Shown piece by piece: positions 26,992-35,476 of a DNA stretch of 64,000 nt. This DNA is from an uncultured Megasphaera sp. (lineage in GTDB: Bacteria; Bacillota; Negativicutes; Veillonellales; Megasphaeraceae). The position numbers and the translations under genes are program-made. The stretch spans positions 141,635 through 205,634 of the forward strand of contig CAKPYN010000001.1 in NCBI GenBank assembly GCA_934202965.1, read 5' to 3'. Under the pieces are notes generated by a model. It did not search any database. It was given only the letters and a program-made list of their open reading frames with translations, and was not told where the DNA came from. Numbering within the stretch: the first letter of the stretch is position 1; each line of letters begins with the position of its first letter.

Positions 26992-27330
26992 CTATAATTT
27001 TACAAACGGAAACATGTGGCGCACTTTTTCTTTGTGTTCCGGCTTTAAATAGGTGCCTGCAAAATGAAGCGCTGCAGCAACGACTGCGGCATCATCCAGC
27101 CAACCTATACCAGCAAAGCCATCTGGAATGAAGTCAAAGGGCAGTATGACATAGCCCAATGCCCCCATCAATGCCAATTTTACTACTTTGGGTGTATCTT
27201 CATCCTGCATGCAGTAAAAAATAGCCAGCAGTTTAGGCATAAAACGAATGCGGCGGCCTGTTCCCTGAATAAATCGAATAAATTTTCCCGGCGTATAAAA
27301 ACGGGCGAAGAAGTGCAATACGTTCCACAT
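26992..27330 (-). CDS. DUF1232 (YkvA-type) small membrane protein
   Basis: The 112-residue protein has the DUF1232 core: ALGYVILPFDFIPD followed by GWLDDAAVVAAAL, a helical hairpin predicted to insert in the membrane. Function unknown. AGGAG box. It lies 10 bases after the DUF697-like gene and ends at a strong terminator. Confidence 0.85.
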   Translation of the reverse strand: MWNVLHFFARFYTPGKFIRFIQGTGRRIRFMPKLLAIFYCMQDEDTPKVVKLALMGALGYVILPFDFIPDGFAGIGWLDDAAVVAAALHFAGTYLKPEHKEKVRHMFPFVKL

Positions 27331-27340
27331 AGGCTGACTC

Positions 27341-28219
27341 CTATTCGTGTTCCAATGACTTTTTAGCGTCTTCTACCGCTGCTTTTACTTGTTCGTCGAG
27401 TGTCGAAGAAACAGTATCGGCAGCAGGTTCTGCTGCGACTGTATCTGTCTTCGGTTCTTCTTTTGGTTCTTCTGTATTTTTTTCTGGTTCCGATGCGTCA
27501 GCAGCTTGGGCAGCATCTTTTTCGTCTATCATTTCATCGACGAGATCATTCGGATGACGTACTGTGTGATATAATTCCTGTCCTTTTTCTTTGACATCCT
27601 GCAGTTTGTCTTTGGCAGCACCGCTCCACTTTTTCATGAAATCAATCGTTTCATCGCCAAGGGGAATGTTTTTCAGCGGACTTTCACGGAGACGGTCTAC
27701 TTGTTCCCGTGCTTTATCTTTCCATTCTGCCATCATATCAATGTACGGGCCCATATCCGTAGGCATACCGTCTTTCATCCAGCGTTGGGTAACACGTCCC
27801 AAGCTATAGGTAATACCGACAGCGACAGGTACTTGAATGGCGCTGAACGGAATCAGGGTCGTCAAAAGGTTTCCTGCCATACGACTTCCTACAGCTCCCA
27901 AGAATGCAATAAGTGCACGTTCCGTCAGTTTTACATTATACACGCGCGCAATACGGCTTACCAAATATACTTCATTGGCCATCAGTGCTACAGTTCCCAA
28001 CACCGGTGCCACTACAATGGCGCCGGCCCGGGCTGCGGCCCAGCGGCATAACGTTTCTACCTTTACATCGGCATCTTCTGTGGATTGATCTAACGAATTC
28101 ATCACAGTCGACGCATCATCATTCACTGCCGGTGCTTTTGCCTTCAAATCAGCTAATTCTTGCTTTAACGCGGCAATTTCTTTCATCAATTCTTCTACGG
28201 TTTTCATTTCTTCTGCCAT
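27341..28219 (-). CDS. DUF697-like membrane protein with acidic coiled tail
   Basis: Function unknown. Residues 1-35 are a predicted coiled coil (EELMKEIAALKQELADLKAK). Residues 55-150 contain hydrophobic helices with VVAPVLGTVALMANEVYLV, VKLTERALIAFLGAVG and PVAVGITYSLG, resembling the DUF697 membrane region of YcjF-like proteins. The last 90 residues are Glu/Asp/Pro/Ala/Thr-rich and likely disordered. The ATG at 28219 follows a GGGGTG box; an in-frame codon at 28249 is less likely. Confidence 0.68.
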   Translation of the reverse strand: MAEEMKTVEELMKEIAALKQELADLKAKAPAVNDDASTVMNSLDQSTEDADVKVETLCRWAAARAGAIVVAPVLGTVALMANEVYLVSRIARVYNVKLTERALIAFLGAVGSRMAGNLLTTLIPFSAIQVPVAVGITYSLGRVTQRWMKDGMPTDMGPYIDMMAEWKDKAREQVDRLRESPLKNIPLGDETIDFMKKWSGAAKDKLQDVKEKGQELYHTVRHPNDLVDEMIDEKDAAQAADASEPEKNTEEPKEEPKTDTVAAEPAADTVSSTLDEQVKAAVEDAKKSLEHE

Positions 28220-28275
28220 GTATATCACCCCATCGCCTAAAAAAATCATTAGATTTATTTAATTTTCTCATTTTT

Positions 28276-29022
28276 TTACCAGCTTGTCAAACCACCGTCT
28301 ACAGATAAGGCCGCAGCCGTAATAAAGGACGCATCTTCGCTTAATAAAAAAGCAATACTCCGCCCTATTTCTTCCGGTTTTGCCAATCGATATAACGGGT
28401 ACTGTTCCTGCAGCGACTTTCTGGTAAGAGACGGATCGCACTGCAGCTGTTTTTCTAATAGCGGCGTATCGACGTCACCGGGGCATACGCAGTTGACGCG
28501 GACTTGATGCGGCGCTGCTTCTAATGCCAAGGACTTCGTAAAGGCAACGACAGCCCCTTTCGTGGCACCATAAATAGAACAAGCCACGTTTCCCTGCAAG
28601 CCGGCATCGCTGCTAACCGTTACGATGCTGCCGCAGGTCTTTTTTAAGTACGGCAAGGCATATCGGCATAATGAAATTGTTCCATAGACATTGACTGCAA
28701 ACAACTGCTGTACCTGCTGGGGTGTCGTATTTTCCAACAATTCCTCTTCATAATATCCGGCAGATGTTACGAGTCCGTCTAACCGGCCAAACTGCTGTAT
28801 TGTTTGGGCAATGATTTGCCGGCAGTCCTCATCACGGCTGACGTCCCCAGGAATATAGAACGCCGTATACCCTTTTTGTGCTAAATACTGCAGTGCTTCC
28901 GCGCCTCGCTTAGGATTACGGCCGCAAATAGCCGTCTGCCAGCCTTTTTCTAGTAAAATTTCAGCCGTTGCCAAACCGATACCGGATGTGCCGCCGCTGA
29001 TACATACGATTTTAGATTCCAT
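28276..29022 (-). CDS. Short-chain dehydrogenase/reductase
   Basis: NAD(P)-dependent oxidoreductase with the classical SDR layout in 248 residues: GGTSGIGLA cofactor loop, TSAGYYEE (NAG-type motif), VSSDAG catalytic Ser, YGATKGA catalytic Tyr and Lys, and a C-terminal VDGGL. Closest in form to FabG-like 3-oxoacyl-ACP reductases or sugar dehydrogenases, but an isolated copy cannot be assigned a substrate. AAGGAG box. Confidence 0.9.
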   Translation of the reverse strand: MESKIVCISGGTSGIGLATAEILLEKGWQTAICGRNPKRGAEALQYLAQKGYTAFYIPGDVSRDEDCRQIIAQTIQQFGRLDGLVTSAGYYEEELLENTTPQQVQQLFAVNVYGTISLCRYALPYLKKTCGSIVTVSSDAGLQGNVACSIYGATKGAVVAFTKSLALEAAPHQVRVNCVCPGDVDTPLLEKQLQCDPSLTRKSLQEQYPLYRLAKPEEIGRSIAFLLSEDASFITAAALSVDGGLTSW

Positions 29023-29040
29023 GGATATGATACTCCTTTT

Positions 29041-29820
29041 TTATAGTATACCCGCATAGGTTAAGGCCAGTTTTCCAATTAAAACGATGGTGACAACCAA
29101 CATAATACGACGGATAAAACCCGTGCCGCGATGAATCGCCATTCGAGAACCGAAATAGGCGCCTAAAAAAATACAGACAGCCATGGCAATCCCATAGGCA
29201 TATAGAATTTTTTCACTATATACTAACAAAATAAAGGCCGTCACATTACTGACTAAATTCAAAATTTTCGCATTGCCGGCAGCTATAATAAAATCAAAAC
29301 CGATCATAGCAAAGGCGATAATTAAAAAGGTACCCGTTCCCGGTCCAATAAATCCATCATATATACCAATGCAAAAAGCTACGGCAATCGACTGCCATAG
29401 TGTTTTCTTGGTTTCTCCCGGGTATGTAGTCGTACTGCCAAGCCGACGCTGTGTAAAGACAACGACAGCCGCAATGATCAAAGCTAGAATAATAATCGGC
29501 TGCAGCCAGTCTGCAGAGAGATGGAGCATGAAAATACAGCCAATGACAGCCCCTATAAACGTAAAGGGTATGAGATGCTTGATCAAATGGCGATCTACTT
29601 TACCGGCCCGCAAAAACTGCCAAGCACTCATGACAGCACCAAAGGTGGCTGCAAATTTATTGGTGCCTACGGCTAAATGGGGCGGCATCCCCGTTGCGAG
29701 TAATACAGGCAGCGATATTAGTCCGCCGCCGCCGGCAATCGAATCGACGAAGCCGGCGAAAAAGCCGCCGGCCATGATACATACCAATATATAAATTGAA
29801 ATATCCTGTAACGCTTCCAT
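29041..29820 (-). CDS. TSUP/TauE-SafE family membrane exporter
   Basis: Predicted sulfite or organosulfonate exporter family. The 259-residue protein has about eight hydrophobic segments, two internal halves each with the family motif (GFVDSIAGGGGLISLP near the N-terminus and GIYDGFIGPGTGTFL in the middle) and VGTNKFA. The substrate cannot be read from sequence. AAGGAAGAG box; 10 bases after the deacetylase-like gene. Confidence 0.9.
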   Translation of the reverse strand: MEALQDISIYILVCIMAGGFFAGFVDSIAGGGGLISLPVLLATGMPPHLAVGTNKFAATFGAVMSAWQFLRAGKVDRHLIKHLIPFTFIGAVIGCIFMLHLSADWLQPIIILALIIAAVVVFTQRRLGSTTTYPGETKKTLWQSIAVAFCIGIYDGFIGPGTGTFLIIAFAMIGFDFIIAAGNAKILNLVSNVTAFILLVYSEKILYAYGIAMAVCIFLGAYFGSRMAIHRGTGFIRRIMLVVTIVLIGKLALTYAGIL

Positions 29821-29830
29821 GTACTCTTCC

Positions 29831-31192
29831 TTACTGCATTAATTCCGTGACAAATACGATATCAATGCCTTCTTGTACTAATTCATCAATCATTTCGCTA
29901 AGAGCCTGTGCAGTTTTAGGCCGGCAATGACCAATAATAATAGCACTGCCATTGTTTTTCGCGATGTCACCGCCTTGACGGATACGTTTTTTAATCGCTG
30001 CTACATCAGCATCATTGTCAATAAACAAGTTATTCCGGCTCGTCGCAACGCCCATGGCCGCAGCTGTCTGTTCCCCTACGGATGTACTGTTCGTTCGGCT
30101 GTCCAAATATACCATCTTGCGTTTTTTCATCACAGCCATGACCTCTTTCATAATACGGGAATCTGCCGTTGCCATGGAACCTTGATGATTATTCATGCCA
30201 ATGGCATGCGGTACTTGATCCAACAGCTCGTTGGCTGTCGATTTTACCTTGCTGTCGCTCATGTCACTGCTAATATAGACAGATTCCGAAGAAGCTACAT
30301 GTAACGGCTGCATAGGCAGATGAACAAAGATTTTACGTCCTGCCTGATAGCCGCTTTGGGCCGATTCGGTCGTATGCGGTTTGTTTGGCATTACTGCATA
30401 GGTCAGCGGAATGGGCAGATTATTTAACTTGTTTAGTGTAGTCATATCACTGCCGCAGTCATCAATGACAATAGCCAAGCGGCCTTTTACCTGAGCTGGA
30501 TGCTTTTGATTCGTCAGTGGCTGGCTGCTTGCCGATTTGGTTTCTTTCACTGCCATGTTATTAGCTGCACTGTCTCGCAGCGAACCGCTGGATGAGCCTA
30601 AAATAAAGTTTTTTACATCTTCCAACAAACTGGACGATGCTTTCGGCGCAGCGACATACAATTTATCCATGACTAGATAAAGCTGTTCTGTGTCCAGCAT
30701 TTCAAAATACGCAATATCATATTCGGTAACCGCTTTTCCGTCTAACGTCGTTTCTTCGGTTCGATATAATACGATGTTGCCGTTACTGGTACGAAGCTGT
30801 TTTTCTAACTCCTGTTTAGAAAATGCTTTCTTGGGAACAACTAATAGACTTTTCGTTGTCCAACGAATCGAGCCTCCTGTGGCGCGACGATATTCCTGCC
30901 GTTCTTCCGTTTTGATCGTAGATACCTCAGCATGCTGGGTTTGCAGCCACGCTTCGACCGCCCATTGGACATCGGCTGAAACTTGGGTATATACGGCATC
31001 TTTTCCAGTTGTATCTGCCGTTGCCAAATGTTCCATAGCTGCCGTAGACGATGAAGCTGTCGGGGTGTCCGTATTGGCATTCCAATAGGCACCAGCACAA
31101 ATGGCCAGCATCACAAATAAGACACTAAGCGGTGTAATCAAGGGATGCGAGCGTCGGCGTGATGCACGACGGCGTTTTTTTTGTTGTCTCAT
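29831..31192 (-). CDS. Divergent polysaccharide deacetylase family protein
   Basis: The 453-residue protein starts with an Arg/Lys-rich cytoplasmic stretch, then one membrane anchor (about residues 18-36), a variable extracytoplasmic part (residues 50-215) and a C-terminal domain of the divergent polysaccharide deacetylase family (DUF610). It shows LAIVIDDCGSD with the metal Asp pair, FVHLPMQP, IGMNNHQGS, YLDSRT and IIGHCRP. Likely acts on surface glycans outside the inner membrane. The family's enzyme activity is not well established. AAAGGAG box. Confidence 0.88.
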   Translation of the reverse strand: MRQQKKRRRASRRRSHPLITPLSVLFVMLAICAGAYWNANTDTPTASSSTAAMEHLATADTTGKDAVYTQVSADVQWAVEAWLQTQHAEVSTIKTEERQEYRRATGGSIRWTTKSLLVVPKKAFSKQELEKQLRTSNGNIVLYRTEETTLDGKAVTEYDIAYFEMLDTEQLYLVMDKLYVAAPKASSSLLEDVKNFILGSSSGSLRDSAANNMAVKETKSASSQPLTNQKHPAQVKGRLAIVIDDCGSDMTTLNKLNNLPIPLTYAVMPNKPHTTESAQSGYQAGRKIFVHLPMQPLHVASSESVYISSDMSDSKVKSTANELLDQVPHAIGMNNHQGSMATADSRIMKEVMAVMKKRKMVYLDSRTNSTSVGEQTAAAMGVATSRNNLFIDNDADVAAIKKRIRQGGDIAKNNGSAIIIGHCRPKTAQALSEMIDELVQEGIDIVFVTELMQ

Positions 31193-31203
31193 ATAAGCTC
31201 CTT

Positions 31204-31261
31204 TCTGTAAAAAAGGCCGGATGCAGTCACAACAGCTATGCTGCGTGATGCCCCGGCATTA
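31204..31261 (-). terminator. Probable terminator after the glycosyltransferase gene
   Basis: Imperfect hairpin beginning GCCGGGGCA and ending TGCATCCGGC, followed by six T on the minus strand, immediately after the stop codon at 31262. Confidence 0.6.
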
Positions 31262-32422
31262 TTATATCGTTTCATGTGAGCATGGACTTCCTGTGGGATT
31301 CAGCTGATACCCTGGTTTTGGCAGCAGCATACGGCAGATTTGCCCACCGATAATACTTGCCCCGTTGCGATGGCACGCCAGACTGGCATCAGCCATCTTC
31401 TGCAGCATATCGGGATGCGTAAGAAGTTCGGATACGACGTTTACTAAATCTTCCTGTCGTTTGACCCAGCGGGCACAGCATTTTTCCTGCATATACGTTG
31501 CATTAGCCTCTTCTTGCCCCGGAATAGGACTATATAATACCATCGGTACCTGCACCGTTGCAGCTTCTGTACACGTAAGAGCTCCTGGTTTGGTAACCAG
31601 CAGTGCCGCTTGCTGCATCAGTTCGGGAATATGATTGGTATATCCCAACACTTGTACAGGATGACGCAGTTCATGACGCAGCTGATAAATTTCATCATAC
31701 AAATCCGCATTATATCCCGTGACGACCGTAAAGTTATCGACAGCGTCCAATTTGTCCAACAAAACGAGGGATTGGCGAATCGATCCCATTCCCAGTCCGC
31801 CGCCCATAATCAATACATTTTTGTTTTTTGCGTGGGTTTCATCCCACTGCCAATGGCTGTGATGAAAGGCACTGCGTACAGGAATGCCGGAAACAATAAT
31901 TTTATCACTATCAATTCCCTGCTGCAGTAATAACTCTTTGAGCTGTGACGCCGCAACACAATACAAATCCATTTGCGGATATACCCAAAGCTGATGAATC
32001 GCAAAGTCTGTAATGACGCCGACAATCGGAATTTGTAAGCGATGCTGCCGTTTTAACAACGCCGCTGCGCCGGCAGGAAAAGGATGTGTAAATACTAATA
32101 TGTCCGGTTTTTTATCAGCCAGCACACGCAGCATACGGCGTTTGAGTCCCCAGGCAATCAAGGTTTTTACCGCCATGCCTTTTTTATAACCTTGGGAAGA
32201 GTAATACATCAAATCATACAGCATAGGAAATAAATCCAAAATTTTGATATATGTTTCCTTTACAATATTGTCAATGGAAAGGACTTCATTCGATAAAAAA
32301 TCCAGCTGCTCTACGTCCCACTCTTCGGGCAGTGTTTTAATATATTCTTCTATGGCTCGTGCTGCCTGTGTATGTCCGGTTCCAATAGAAGCCGACATAA
32401 TGAGGACTTTTTTCTTCGTCAT
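31262..32422 (-). CDS. MGDG-synthase-like glycosyltransferase
   Basis: GT28-type glycosyltransferase related to monogalactosyl/diglucosyl-diacylglycerol synthases and MurG. The 386-residue protein has N-terminal SASIGTGHTQAARAI (acceptor-binding loop), the MGGGLGMGS donor-domain glycine motif, and VTKPGALTCTEAA with the nucleotide-sugar binding pattern. Expected at the cytoplasmic face of the membrane, making glycolipid from a UDP-sugar. The exact sugar and lipid are unknown. AGAAGGAA box. Confidence 0.87.
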   Translation of the reverse strand: MTKKKVLIMSASIGTGHTQAARAIEEYIKTLPEEWDVEQLDFLSNEVLSIDNIVKETYIKILDLFPMLYDLMYYSSQGYKKGMAVKTLIAWGLKRRMLRVLADKKPDILVFTHPFPAGAAALLKRQHRLQIPIVGVITDFAIHQLWVYPQMDLYCVAASQLKELLLQQGIDSDKIIVSGIPVRSAFHHSHWQWDETHAKNKNVLIMGGGLGMGSIRQSLVLLDKLDAVDNFTVVTGYNADLYDEIYQLRHELRHPVQVLGYTNHIPELMQQAALLVTKPGALTCTEAATVQVPMVLYSPIPGQEEANATYMQEKCCARWVKRQEDLVNVVSELLTHPDMLQKMADASLACHRNGASIIGGQICRMLLPKPGYQLNPTGSPCSHETI

Positions 32423-32498
32423 GGAAATTCCTTCTTTTACGTAGAAGATTTTAGATACTTCATTATATACTATGTTACGACAAATTGTAAGAAAAGAA

Positions 32499-32523
32499 AA
32501 GGACCGTTTTTTATGCGGCCCTT
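32499..32523 (-). terminator. Terminator after the HU gene
   Basis: Stem AAGGACCG with CGGCCCTT (one wobble), loop about nine bases, then TTTTCTTTT on the minus strand, 16 bases after the HU stop. Confidence 0.7.
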
Positions 32524-32538
32524 CCCTTGATTGGTTAC

Positions 32539-32817
32539 TTATTTATTGTTGACCAAGTCTTTTAACTGTTTGCCAGCTTTAAATGCCGGTGTTTTGGATG
32601 CTTCAATTTGAATCGGTTCGTTATTGCGAGGATTGCGGCCTTCGCGTGCTTTACGCTGACGAACTTCAAATGTACCAAAACCAATAATTTGTACTTTATC
32701 ACCATCAGCTAAGGCTTGGCTAATTTCTTCAAATACAGCTTTTATTGCTTTTTCTGCATCTTTTTTTGTTAATTCAGCATTTTCGGCTACGTTTTTGATT
32801 AAATCGGTTTTATTCAT
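32539..32817 (-). CDS. hup: HU-family nucleoid protein
   Basis: Histone-like DNA-bending protein of 92 residues: MNKTDLIKNVAE start, IGFGTFEVRQRKAREGRNP and the beta-arm NPRNNEPIQI, then KTPAFKAGKQLKDLVN. AAAGGAGGA box. Downstream of mazG, as in many Firmicutes. Confidence 0.97.
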   Translation of the reverse strand: MNKTDLIKNVAENAELTKKDAEKAIKAVFEEISQALADGDKVQIIGFGTFEVRQRKAREGRNPRNNEPIQIEASKTPAFKAGKQLKDLVNNK

Positions 32818-32859
32818 TGATAAGTCCTCCTTTAAATGGTTACATCTAGTAGTGTTAAA

Positions 32860-33879
32860 CTAATCGCTTCCTTTCGATTTTCGTTCTATCATTTTAGCTT
32901 CATTCCAAAATGAATCCAGCTCATCAAGCGAAAAGTCACTCCACGAACGAGAAGAAGATTGAACTCGTTCTTCTACATAGGAAAAACGACGGCGAAATTT
33001 AGTATTAGCTCGATGTAACGCGCATTCCGGCTCTATCTTGAGACGCCGGCATATATTGGCAAAGACAAACAGCACATCTCCTGCTTCTTCTTCTATATGA
33101 TCAAGCTCTTGTTCTTTGATAGCACTGCGAAGTTCTTGCCATTCTTCTTGGAACTTATCAAAGACTTCGTCTATCTCGTTCCATTCAAATCCAACTTTCG
33201 CTGCTTTTTCCTGAAGTTTATAGGCTTGTAAGAGGGACGGCAGTCCTTTTACCACGCCGTCCAGCAGATGTGTATGATGCTGTCGCTGTTCTCCCTGCTT
33301 TAATCTATCCCAGTTTAACATACTCGCACCTATGTTTTCAAGGCTTTTTTCGCCAAAAACGTAGGGATGACGCCGAATCATCTTCTCTGCAATGTCTTTT
33401 ACAACATCCTGCGCTGAAAAAAGGCCCTGTTCTTCAGCAATGCGAGCGTGAATTACCACTTGATATAGCACATCGCCTAATTCTTCCCGAATACCTTGCA
33501 CATCCTGCTGATCAATGGCATCGAGCATTTCATACACTTCTTCGAGTAAAAACCGGCGCAGCGTTTGATGGGTTTGCGCTTTATCCCAAGGGCAGCCGTG
33601 TTCGCCGCGCAGCTTCGCCATGACATCGATAATCGGCGTCATATCAAAAGGCATGACAGCCGGCTGCTGTGCATCGATGGCCTTTTGAATCATCTTCTTG
33701 ACAGCTGCTGCCATTTTTGGCCCACCCGGTACGGTATGCACAATATCACGAGATGCCGCAAGTTCCAATAGATGCGTGACGACAGGCTGATACCATTCTT
33801 CAAATGACTGCGTTCCTCCTGCCGGATGCTGCCAGCCAGGCTGGTCTGTTCCCATATATAGTATTTCAATCGTCCCCAT
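32860..33879 (-). CDS. mazG: Nucleoside triphosphate pyrophosphohydrolase MazG, with vestigial N-terminal domain
   Basis: Hydrolyses NTPs to NMP and pyrophosphate. Two tandem MazG helical domains: residues about 85-200 (LRGEHGCPWDKAQTH, LLEEVYEMLDAI, EELGDVLYQV) and 215-320 (EWQELRSAI, EEEAGDVLFVFANICRR). The first 80 residues (EILYMGTD, IVHTVPGGPKM) look like the remains of a tetrapyrrole-methylase domain, which in Bacillus YabN is about 220 residues. A real ATG with AAAGGAGA box starts here, so the shortening is in the gene and not the annotation. Confidence 0.93.
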   Translation of the reverse strand: MGTIEILYMGTDQPGWQHPAGGTQSFEEWYQPVVTHLLELAASRDIVHTVPGGPKMAAAVKKMIQKAIDAQQPAVMPFDMTPIIDVMAKLRGEHGCPWDKAQTHQTLRRFLLEEVYEMLDAIDQQDVQGIREELGDVLYQVVIHARIAEEQGLFSAQDVVKDIAEKMIRRHPYVFGEKSLENIGASMLNWDRLKQGEQRQHHTHLLDGVVKGLPSLLQAYKLQEKAAKVGFEWNEIDEVFDKFQEEWQELRSAIKEQELDHIEEEAGDVLFVFANICRRLKIEPECALHRANTKFRRRFSYVEERVQSSSRSWSDFSLDELDSFWNEAKMIERKSKGSD

Positions 33880-33892
33880 AGGTATGTCTCCT

Positions 33893-35476
33893 TTACGATT
33901 CTAATCGCTTGACCACGGATGCCAGTGTATGGCCTATGCCAGGGATGCGGGCTACGTCACTGGCTTGTACGGCCCGCAACACAATGAGCCCAATCACATA
34001 GACACATACGGCAATTCCCATCGCAGCGATCGTAGCCAGCGTATTTCCCAAAAACAGCACCAGTCCTTGATAGATAAACCAAGCCGTTCCTGCCATCGCT
34101 GCGGCAGCTAAAAATAATCGGCATACGTACATCCATTGTACGTGGTATTGAATCAACCGATGAGAAATATATAAATTGAGTGCTGTTGCAACGGCCAAAT
34201 CGACATTCGTAGCCCACGCGGCACCGACTTCTCCCAACCAAGGAATGGCGGTCAGTTGCCAGCTTAAGACAATTTTAAACACCGCAGCGATAACCATATT
34301 GCATAAGGGAATAGCGGTGTGTCCCATCCCTTGCAATAAACCGCTAGTAATTTGCTGCAGCCCGACGAGAAATACAGATATGGACAATACGCAGATTGCC
34401 GGCCCTGCTGCGGGTGTGGCGTACAACATCTGCGAAATGGGTACGGCTAATACGGCTAAACCGCAGCATGCCGGTACGGTAATAGCATTGGCAATGCGCA
34501 TGGCTGTATGAACGCGTTGTAATACGCCATCCATATCGTGATTCGAATAGGCTGCTGATACAGCCGGCACCAAGCTGGTCGCCAAGGCAATGGTCAAAAT
34601 AGTAGGCAGCTGCACCAATCCATTAGCCATGCCTGTCAAATAGCCATATAACGCTGTCGCTTCATGAACGGTATAGCCAGCCGTTTCCAATCGCGCCGGT
34701 ACAATAAATAAATCAATACTAGCTACAGCCGGCAGCAGCATATTGGCAGCAGCTACGGGGATTGCCAGCACGGCCAGACGACGAAGAATCTGCATCGCTT
34801 TGCACGGCGCAAACACACGTGTATCAACAGGTAACGGCGTCCGTGTGTGCCGATAATATAACACGGCAATCACAGCAAGCCCGACAGCTGCTCCCGGAAC
34901 AGCCCCAAACGTCGCGCCGGCGGCTGCTTTTTCTAATCCATAGGGCAAAAAGAACCAAGCAAGGATAAGCATCGTGCATACACGGACAAACTGATCTGTC
35001 ATTTGAGAGACAGCCGTCGGCGTCATGAGCTGCAGCCCTTGAAAATAGCCACGAAAACAACACGTAATCATGGAAATCGTCAAAGCCGGCGCCAATACCA
35101 CTAATGGCAGCAAGGCTCGTTCATCTCGTACCATGCCATATTGAATCAACAGTTTTGACCCAAACAACATGGCAGCGCCGCACAAACATGCCGTAATCCC
35201 TACAGCGATCAACGTAATATGGAAAATCCGCTTGGCACCGCTATAATTTCCCTTCGCTGTTTGTTCTGCAATCATGATGGATACCGCGATGGGAATGCCT
35301 GCGCCGGCAATGCTGAGCAGCAAGATATAGACTGGATATGCCATTTGATACAGACCAATGCCTTCTCCTCCCAATAAGCGGGATAAGAGAATGCGATTCA
35401 TGCCGCCGAGAATTTTTACGACGATACCGGCAATCGTCAAAATCATCGCACCTCGCAAAAAAGATGTTTTAGTCAA
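33893..35476 (-). CDS. Polysaccharide/lipid-linked flippase of the MOP superfamily (SpoVB/YabM-like)
   Basis: About 14 transmembrane segments across 527 residues, a member of the MurJ/SpoVB/Wzx group that flips lipid-linked cell-surface precursors. Conserved pieces: the GGMNRILLSRLLG start, EGIGLYQMAYPVY and GLLQGMGHT. The start is a TTG at 35476, 8 bases inside mfd; AAGGGG stands before it, and the longer reading has no usable ATG. Translational coupling to mfd is likely. The order mfd-flippase-mazG is conserved from Bacillus. Confidence 0.88.
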   Translation of the reverse strand: MTKTSFLRGAMILTIAGIVVKILGGMNRILLSRLLGGEGIGLYQMAYPVYILLLSIAGAGIPIAVSIMIAEQTAKGNYSGAKRIFHITLIAVGITACLCGAAMLFGSKLLIQYGMVRDERALLPLVVLAPALTISMITCCFRGYFQGLQLMTPTAVSQMTDQFVRVCTMLILAWFFLPYGLEKAAAGATFGAVPGAAVGLAVIAVLYYRHTRTPLPVDTRVFAPCKAMQILRRLAVLAIPVAAANMLLPAVASIDLFIVPARLETAGYTVHEATALYGYLTGMANGLVQLPTILTIALATSLVPAVSAAYSNHDMDGVLQRVHTAMRIANAITVPACCGLAVLAVPISQMLYATPAAGPAICVLSISVFLVGLQQITSGLLQGMGHTAIPLCNMVIAAVFKIVLSWQLTAIPWLGEVGAAWATNVDLAVATALNLYISHRLIQYHVQWMYVCRLFLAAAAMAGTAWFIYQGLVLFLGNTLATIAAMGIAVCVYVIGLIVLRAVQASDVARIPGIGHTLASVVKRLES

